This document shows positions 59,442 through 64,000 of a DNA stretch of 64,000 nucleotides, one piece after another. The translations under genes were made by a program, and so were the position numbers. The first letter of the stretch is position 1; each line of letters opens with the position of its first letter. The stretch spans positions 49,605 through 113,604 of the forward strand of contig NZ_JAPYPC010000010.1 of the NCBI RefSeq assembly GCF_029937855.1. The letters are read 5' to 3'. This DNA is from Christiangramia sp. (GTDB lineage: Bacteria > Bacteroidota > Bacteroidia > Flavobacteriales > Flavobacteriaceae). The notes beneath the pieces are model-generated. The model had not been told where the DNA came from, ran no database searches, and saw only the letters and a list, made by a program, of their open reading frames with translations.

Positions 59442-60287
59442 CTAGCCTGGAATTTCTCTGGTAGTATTTAGGGCAGCACCCCTTCTCTCTTTAAAATCAC
59501 CAATTTGCGTTTGAAAATATTCAATCAACACAAATGCGTTATTATTTATAACCAGATGTTTAAATCTCGGATCTTCCGTACAGAAATATAAAAAATTACA
59601 GACCTCATTATCATTTAGTTCAAGATCCTCTCTAAAGAACTCCTGACCAACAATCGCAATACTTTTATTAACCAGTTCTTTGGCGGTATAACTTCTCGAT
59701 TTTTCAGAATTCCCGGACAGTTTATCTATCACCGCACCGGCTATTTTATCTACCCTAATCCCTCCAACAGGATTAGGTTTTGTGTAAGGATTTAACTTTT
59801 TATCTTTTTCTATAAATTCATTCAGGTTATTTTGAAGCCTGTTTTTGGTTTCTACTTCGGTTATGGAAATCTTTTTCAGGTCATTTACCAGGTATCCAGA
59901 TAGTTTTATATCATCTATCCTTACTTCAGCAAGTTCATTCATTTTATCTTTCAACAGTATCTTCAGGCTACCGCTTTTCATCATTTCTTTAGTCACTACT
60001 AAGAATTTATTCTCAAACTGAACGGAAGACACGTACAGACTATCATTTTCTTTGGCGATAATTTGAAAATAACCATCTTCATTGGTCACGCTTCCTTTTT
60101 CCTGATTGAGGTTGATGATATGAATCTTTTCAATATCCAGACTTTTGGCCTCTACTTGACCTTTCAGGATTAGAGATTCCTGGGCATAAGAACTGGAACT
60201 CATAAGCATTATAAATAGCAGAAGGGCCGGTGAATGGAAAATTTTTTTCCATGTTTTAAATGTAATCTTGGGTTTTTCCTCTATCAT
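59442..60287 (-). CDS. CarboxypepD_reg-like domain protein (paralogue 1)
   Basis: A 281-residue secreted protein: hydrophobic export segment (~18-36) and a CarboxypepD_reg-like beta-sandwich (~40-115) with LKGQVEAKSLDIEKIHIINL, SVTNEDGYFQIIAKENDSLYVSSVQFENK and EVRIDDIKLSGYL. The C-terminal half is helical and unassigned. It is a close paralogue of the next gene upstream (shared SSVQFEN, DDIKLSG and NFLYFCTEDPRF-like segments). Role unknown; it may anchor or regulate envelope components. Confidence 0.85.
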   Translation of the reverse strand: MIEEKPKITFKTWKKIFHSPALLLFIMLMSSSSYAQESLILKGQVEAKSLDIEKIHIINLNQEKGSVTNEDGYFQIIAKENDSLYVSSVQFENKFLVVTKEMMKSGSLKILLKDKMNELAEVRIDDIKLSGYLVNDLKKISITEVETKNRLQNNLNEFIEKDKKLNPYTKPNPVGGIRVDKIAGAVIDKLSGNSEKSRSYTAKELVNKSIAIVGQEFFREDLELNDNEVCNFLYFCTEDPRFKHLVINNNAFVLIEYFQTQIGDFKERRGAALNTTREIPG

Positions 60288-60307
60288 ATCTTACAAAAAA
60301 AGTGATT

Positions 60308-61075
60308 TTAATCCAGTTCCCGCAATTTCTTAAAAGAATCTATCTTCATCTTATAAAAATCAATCAATTTTAAAACACGCTCGGTATTTACAAGTTCTTT
60401 ATATTGAGGATCTTCGGTGCAGTAAAATAAAAAATTAATAATCTCCTTTTCTGGGATCTCCAGTTGAGTCACAAAGAAAGCTTTTCCTATAATGTTCAAA
60501 CCTTTATTCACCAGAATGGCAGTCTTATTATTTTCTTCGGCTTTCTCTAAACGCTCTGTGGTTCCATTTAATTGATTGATAACTGAAATCATTGGCCCTT
60601 CTCCCGTAGCAGATTGTATGGCAAGTTCCAGGCTACTCCTTCTAGGTTTAGGAAAAGGAATGCCCAGTTTTTCATAAATTGATTTAGGCATTCTGGTGAT
60701 ATCTTCAGAAAGAACGCCAGACAATTTAATATCATCCAGTTGCACTTCCTCCAATTCGTTGAACTTATCAATTAATTTAACCTCTATGGGTTTATCAAAA
60801 TTTGAATCTCTTACTATCCAATTCCTATTTTCAAACTGAACGGAAGAAAAGAAAATAGTATCTCCGGCTCTTGCATAAATTTTGAATTTTCCGGAAGCAT
60901 CACTTGTTGTTCCCTGTTCCAGATTCAAATTAACAATATGGATATTTGAAGGTGAAATACTATCAGACAGAATTTGCCCTTCCAGAAGTTGTATTTCCTG
61001 AGAGAATGTTTGAGAACCTGCGGAAAGTAACAGGAAAAAAAGAGCCAGGGGCCTACAATTAATTTTTCGGATCAA
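60308..61075 (-). CDS. CarboxypepD_reg-like domain protein (paralogue 2)
   Basis: A 255-residue secreted protein with signal peptide (~1-25) and the same two-part layout as the gene 20 bases downstream: LLEGQILSDSISPSNIHIVNL, GTTSDASGKFKIYARAGDTIFFSSVQFENR, VQLDDIKLSGVL and a helical C-terminus with NFLFYCTEDPQYKEL. The pair clearly arose by tandem duplication. Upstream member of the minus-strand cluster that ends with the M1 peptidase. Confidence 0.85.
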   Translation of the reverse strand: MIRKINCRPLALFFLLLSAGSQTFSQEIQLLEGQILSDSISPSNIHIVNLNLEQGTTSDASGKFKIYARAGDTIFFSSVQFENRNWIVRDSNFDKPIEVKLIDKFNELEEVQLDDIKLSGVLSEDITRMPKSIYEKLGIPFPKPRRSSLELAIQSATGEGPMISVINQLNGTTERLEKAEENNKTAILVNKGLNIIGKAFFVTQLEIPEKEIINFLFYCTEDPQYKELVNTERVLKLIDFYKMKIDSFKKLRELD

Positions 61076-61189
61076 GACGAATTGGTTAGCACTCGTATCT
61101 TTTTAAAACGCCGAATAATAGGTTTTAGCCTCTAAGGAGAGGTAAACTTTTGTTAATAAACGCATTTATCTAAATTTACACTAAAAAAT

Positions 61190-61897
61190 ATGATGAACGC
61201 GATACTTGCCAGTACCTCAACATTACATAATCAGGATTATCTCGAATATTTAGTTCCGCATTTACCAGAATTGTATATGGATGTAAAAGAAATAATTTTC
61301 ATTCCCTATGCACGGCCCGGCGGAATGTCACATGAAGAATATACCAGTAAAGCCGCTAAATCCTTTTCTAAAGCTGGAATAAAAGTAAAAGGTATCCATG
61401 AATTTGAAGATCCGGCAAAAGCAATTGAAAACACCCAGGGAATCTTTACCGGCGGCGGAAATACTTTCCTGCTGGTTTCAGAATTGTACAGAAATAAGGT
61501 GATGAATACCATTAAAGCGGTGGTAAAAAACGGTACACCTTATATGGGAACCAGTGCCGGCACCAATATTGGAGGATTAAGTATGCAAACTACTAATGAT
61601 ATGCCTATCGTCTATCCTCCTTCTTTTCAAACTCTGGGACTCGTTCCTTTTAATATAAATCCGCACTATTTAGATCCTGATCCCAATTCAGAACATAAAG
61701 GGGAAACGAGAGAAACAAGAATCAAAGAATTTCACCACTTAAATTCCCAACCGGTTGTGGGACTTAGAGAGGGAAGTTGGTTAGAGTTGAGGGATAATAA
61801 AGTTACGTTAAAAGGAACGTTACAGGCAAGGCTTTTTAAAAAGGATAAATTACCTTTCGAAATAGAGACAGGAACCAACTTAACCGATTTAAATTAA
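61190..61897 (+). CDS. pepE: Dipeptidase E (alpha-aspartyl dipeptidase)
   Basis: A 235-residue S51 serine peptidase cleaving Asp-X dipeptides. IFIPYARPGGMSHEEY, IFTGGGNTFLL, the nucleophile Ser in YMGTSAGTNIGG, and NINPHYLDPDPNSEHKGETRETRI with the presumed catalytic His are conserved. It is 1 base from glsA, so the two may form an amino-acid-recycling unit releasing Asp and Glu. ATG 61193 is an alternative start. Confidence 0.94.
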   Translation: MMNAILASTSTLHNQDYLEYLVPHLPELYMDVKEIIFIPYARPGGMSHEEYTSKAAKSFSKAGIKVKGIHEFEDPAKAIENTQGIFTGGGNTFLLVSELYRNKVMNTIKAVVKNGTPYMGTSAGTNIGGLSMQTTNDMPIVYPPSFQTLGLVPFNINPHYLDPDPNSEHKGETRETRIKEFHHLNSQPVVGLREGSWLELRDNKVTLKGTLQARLFKKDKLPFEIETGTNLTDLN

Positions 61898-61898
61898 G

Positions 61899-62813
61899 AT
61901 GAATTACCAGCAAATCCTTGATACTATATATGAGGAAATGAGCTACCGGGATGTGTCTGGAAAAGTAGCCTCTTACATTCCGGAATTAGCCCGGGTAGAC
62001 CGCAAAAAATTTGGAATGCACGTGTATTGTGGCGATCAGGAAAATTTTAGTTTCGGTGATAGTGATGAATGCTTTTCCATTCAAAGTATTTCAAAAGTAT
62101 TTACCCTTGCCATGGCCATGCGTTTAATGGGGGAAGATCTATGGGATCGCCTAAATGTAGAGCCTTCCGGAGATCCATTTAATAGTCTTACCCAGCTTGA
62201 ATATGAAAATGGAGTTCCAAGGAATCCCTTTATTAATGCCGGGGCTTTAGTACTTTCTGATATTTTGGTTGATCAGCTTAAAGATCCAAAACGTGAATTA
62301 TTGGATTTTGTGCATAAAATTACAGGGGATACAAGCATTAAATATGATGAAACCGTAGCCCAGTCTGAAAAATCTACCGGCTACCGAAATATTGCCCTGG
62401 TAAATTATATAAAAGCACTGGGGAATATTAAATGCGATGTAGAACCAATTGTAGATTTTTATTTCCATCAATGTTCTCTGTCCATGTCCTGCGCACAACT
62501 TTCAAAAGCATTTATGATATTTGCCAATAAAGGAAGAGTTTTAGAAACAGGAGAAAAAATCCTTAAACCTAAAACAGTAAAGAGGATCAACGCTTTAATG
62601 CAAACCTGTGGCTTTTACGATGAAGCAGGCGAATTCAGCTTTCAGGTAGGTTTACCGGGAAAAAGTGGTGTTGGTGGCGGGATCGTAGCTATTCATCCCG
62701 ATAACTACTCTGTGGCCGTTTGGAGTCCAATTCTAAATGAAAAAGGAAATTCTGAATTAGGCATGAAAGCTTTAGAAAGACTTACCACTTTAACCGGAGT
62801 TTCGGTTTTCTAA
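61899..62813 (+). CDS. glsA: Glutaminase
   Basis: A 304-residue serine-dependent beta-lactamase-like glutaminase hydrolysing glutamine to glutamate and ammonia. The catalytic S-x-x-K is in FSIQSISKVFTLAMAM; VEPSGDPFNSLTQLEYENGVPRNPFINAGAL and GKSGVGGGIVAI are typical. Length matches the family. It starts 1 base after pepE. No terminator is obvious behind it, and the adjacent gap is long. Confidence 0.96.
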   Translation: MNYQQILDTIYEEMSYRDVSGKVASYIPELARVDRKKFGMHVYCGDQENFSFGDSDECFSIQSISKVFTLAMAMRLMGEDLWDRLNVEPSGDPFNSLTQLEYENGVPRNPFINAGALVLSDILVDQLKDPKRELLDFVHKITGDTSIKYDETVAQSEKSTGYRNIALVNYIKALGNIKCDVEPIVDFYFHQCSLSMSCAQLSKAFMIFANKGRVLETGEKILKPKTVKRINALMQTCGFYDEAGEFSFQVGLPGKSGVGGGIVAIHPDNYSVAVWSPILNEKGNSELGMKALERLTTLTGVSVF

Positions 62814-62841
62814 AATTAGAATTAAGTAGTAACTCATCATT

Positions 62842-63009
62842 TCAGCACATTTTCTGCTCATTATTCATACGTTTTAAAATGATTAGTCGCTTTTTTTCCT
62901 TCTTTAGTATTTGTTCGCATGTTTTATTCAGATGCAACATTCTTATCCATAGAAAACTTGCGACTATAATTAATACGGCACATAGTATATAATAAATTAG
63001 TAAAATCAT
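62842..63009 (-). CDS. Possible small membrane protein
   Basis: A 55-residue frame with one N-terminal hydrophobic helix (MILLIYYILCAVLIIVASFL) and a basic, helical tail (KKEKKRLIILKRMNN). The membrane-plus-basic-tail form looks like a real small protein, but no homology is recognised and the A/T-rich composition makes chance frames common. The hairpin AAAAAGAG / CTCTTTTT (63025-63045) lies 15 bases before its start. Confidence 0.35.
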   Translation of the reverse strand: MILLIYYILCAVLIIVASFLWIRMLHLNKTCEQILKKEKKRLIILKRMNNEQKMC

Positions 63010-63608
63010 CCCCCCAGATTTTTAAAAAAGAGAAAAACTCTTTTTAAGATTAGAATATAAAATTAGGAGGATTGTTCTTATATTTTTAACTCAATACACG
63101 CCATAATACACTGATTTACAATCTATAATTAATAATGATATTCTAATCTACCTGTGTTTAAACTAGTGGGAGAATACACTTGTATATGAAAAACACTCAT
63201 GTCTGGTTTGAGAAACTAGACCGCTAGGTTTTTGGATATAAGAAAAAGTTAGACTTGATTTAACTAACTGATAAACAAAATAATTTTTAGAACTGTGTAC
63301 TTTAAAGAAGGGCAGCATTCGAAAATTTGTAAAAGCAGAGTACAGATAGTATAAAATGTTTTGAACTATCGAAAATCCCGAATTCAGGTTTGTTCTTTAA
63401 AATTTTTATCAGACAAAGTATCCTAAACTGGATAATGTTGGCAATCTTAACTTATTTAAGAAACTCATTTCCCTGTAATCAAGAAAATATTTAGACTCTC
63501 AAATTAAATTGAGGCTAATCAAAGAATTTATTGAAGAAAGCAGGAATTCGTTTTCCACTTAGAATTGAAGGATCATACTCAAAGAGAGAGGACTCTAATT
63601 TACCCCAA

Positions 63609-63645
63609 CAAAAAAATGCCTCCCGAAGATCGGAAAGCATTCTTT
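63609..63645 (-). terminator. rpsT terminator
   Basis: Stem AATGC (63615-63619) / GCATT (63637-63641) plus CCGA (63623-63626) / TCGG (63630-63633) with a small internal loop; on the minus strand it is followed by a T run. Confidence 0.75.
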
Positions 63646-63667
63646 TATAAATTGAACACTGCTAAAA

Positions 63668-63916
63668 TTAAAGTGCTGCGACGTGCTTAGTCAAATTTGA
63701 CTTTAAGTTAGCAGCTTTATTATCGTGAATAATATTTTTCTTAGCTAATTTATCTACCATAGAAATAACAGAAGGCAACATCGCCTCAGCTTCTTTCTTA
63801 TCGGCCTCACGCAATTTCTTGATCGCGTTTCTGGTAGTTTTATGCTGGTAGCGATTTCTAAGACGCTTTGTCTCATTGCTACGAATCCTCTTCAACGCTG
63901 ACTTATGATTTGCCAT
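63668..63916 (-). CDS. rpsT: 30S ribosomal protein S20
   Basis: An 82-residue basic helical protein that binds 16S r[26 protein letters not shown] is the typical S20 start, and [22 protein letters not shown] the typical end. Directly downstream, on the same strand, of tRNA-Glu; 30 bases separate it from the tRNA 3' end, so they may be transcribed together. Confidence 0.97.
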   Translation of the reverse strand: MANHKSALKRIRSNETKRLRNRYQHKTTRNAIKKLREADKKEAEAMLPSVISMVDKLAKKNIIHDNKAANLKSNLTKHVAAL

Positions 63917-63946
63917 TACAATTGTTATTTAAATGTTTTTTAAAAG

Positions 63947-64000
63947 TAGTCCGTAGGGGAATCGAACCCCTGTTACCAGGATGAAAACCTGGCGTCCTAA
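63947..64000 (-). tRNA. tRNA-Glu (UUC), 5' end cut off by window
   Basis: The minus strand shows the anticodon stem CCAGG-TTTTCAT-CCTGG (anticodon TTC), a T arm AGGGG-TTCGATT-CCCCT and the acceptor 3' strand ACGGACT ending in discriminator A at 63947. CCA is not encoded. The D arm is only partly inside the window and the acceptor 5' strand is missing. Confidence 0.9.

Larger units (their letters stand above)
62814..63667. other. Long AT-rich gap, mostly without recognisable features
   Basis: About 850 bases between glsA and rpsT. It holds one plausible small minus-strand frame (62842-63009), a hairpin at 63025-63045 and the rpsT terminator at 63609-63645. The rest (63050-63600) shows no coding pattern, no repeat of the families seen elsewhere and no RNA fold identifiable by eye. 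Confidence 0.5.

Noticed and set aside
1..64000. CRISPR arrays, prophage, integrases or toxin-antitoxin pairs
   Set aside because: No regularly spaced repeats, phage structural genes, recombinases or recognisable toxin-antitoxin genes were seen on either strand.

Overview
The window is a low-GC chromosomal segment from a member of the Bacteroidota, most likely family Flavobacteriaceae (Gramella/Christiangramia-like; the genus is inference). The evidence is Bacteroidota-type promoters (TAnnTTTG about 7 bases before the likely transcript start, sometimes with TTTG 19-20 bases further upstream), A-rich start contexts without Shine-Dalgarno sequences, a TonB-dependent receptor with an N-terminal carboxypeptidase-regulatory-like domain, an inner-membrane PASTA protein, DUF6702 and bTHX proteins, and single-subunit forms of many housekeeping enzymes. 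No prophage, integrase, intact insertion sequence or CRISPR array is visible.

Layout. 1-3.0 kb: a cut-off subtilisin-like lipoprotein, a rhodanese, and a MarR-nitroreductase-YceI operon. 3.0-9.9 kb: a complete tryptophan operon trpEGDCFBA preceded by a textbook attenuator (consensus promoter, leader peptide with three consecutive Trp codons, terminator, competing antiterminator), with two REP-like hairpin units in its only two wide gaps. 9.9-15.1 kb: a small hydrophilic protein, ribosomal protein bTHX, a uracil-DNA-glycosylase-like protein, yaaA, rluD and a PASTA protein, divergent from ddl-coaD. 15.3-18.9 kb: a TonB-dependent receptor paired with a sorbosone-type PQQ-dependent sugar dehydrogenase, possibly a PQQ uptake and use pair. 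19-23.3 kb: M14 peptidase, Nudix hydrolase, pyrE, SRPBCC protein, birA. 23.3-28.2 kb: rsfS-ftsH and LUD-cdsA-psd-ACBP, a proteostasis and phospholipid block. 28.7-35 kb: valS, DUF1573 protein, aminotransferase, murB, fasciclin lipoprotein. 35.3-44.5 kb: glycosyltransferase with an overlapping ECF sigma factor, lipA, a GAPDH paralogue, a TPR hybrid histidine kinase, lpxK, a Nif3-like protein and a degenerate zinc-ribbon coiled-coil protein.

44.7-56.4 kb holds an MsrA lipoprotein, the kynurenine-pathway genes kmo and kynU (both on the minus strand) and, between them, a plus-strand redox/light set: old yellow enzyme, flavin reductase, a decayed DUF2256-like gene, an FeS-type photolyase/cryptochrome and an SDR; then an O-methyltransferase, a PAP2 phosphatase and tatA. 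56.4-61.1 kb: M1 peptidase, DUF6702 protein and two tandem paralogues with a CarboxypepD_reg-like domain. 61.2-64 kb: pepE-glsA, a mostly empty gap, rpsT and the 3' part of tRNA-Glu.

The window contains both full tryptophan synthesis and two steps of tryptophan/kynurenine breakdown, and two kinds of dispersed non-coding repeat: REP-like hairpins and larger elements flanked by inverted AGGCTGTCTAAAAA-type ends. The strongest unusual signals are the trp attenuator, the co-varying repeat hairpins, the DUF2256-like pseudogene, the TonB receptor/PQQ enzyme pair and the zinc ribbon that has lost all four cysteines.
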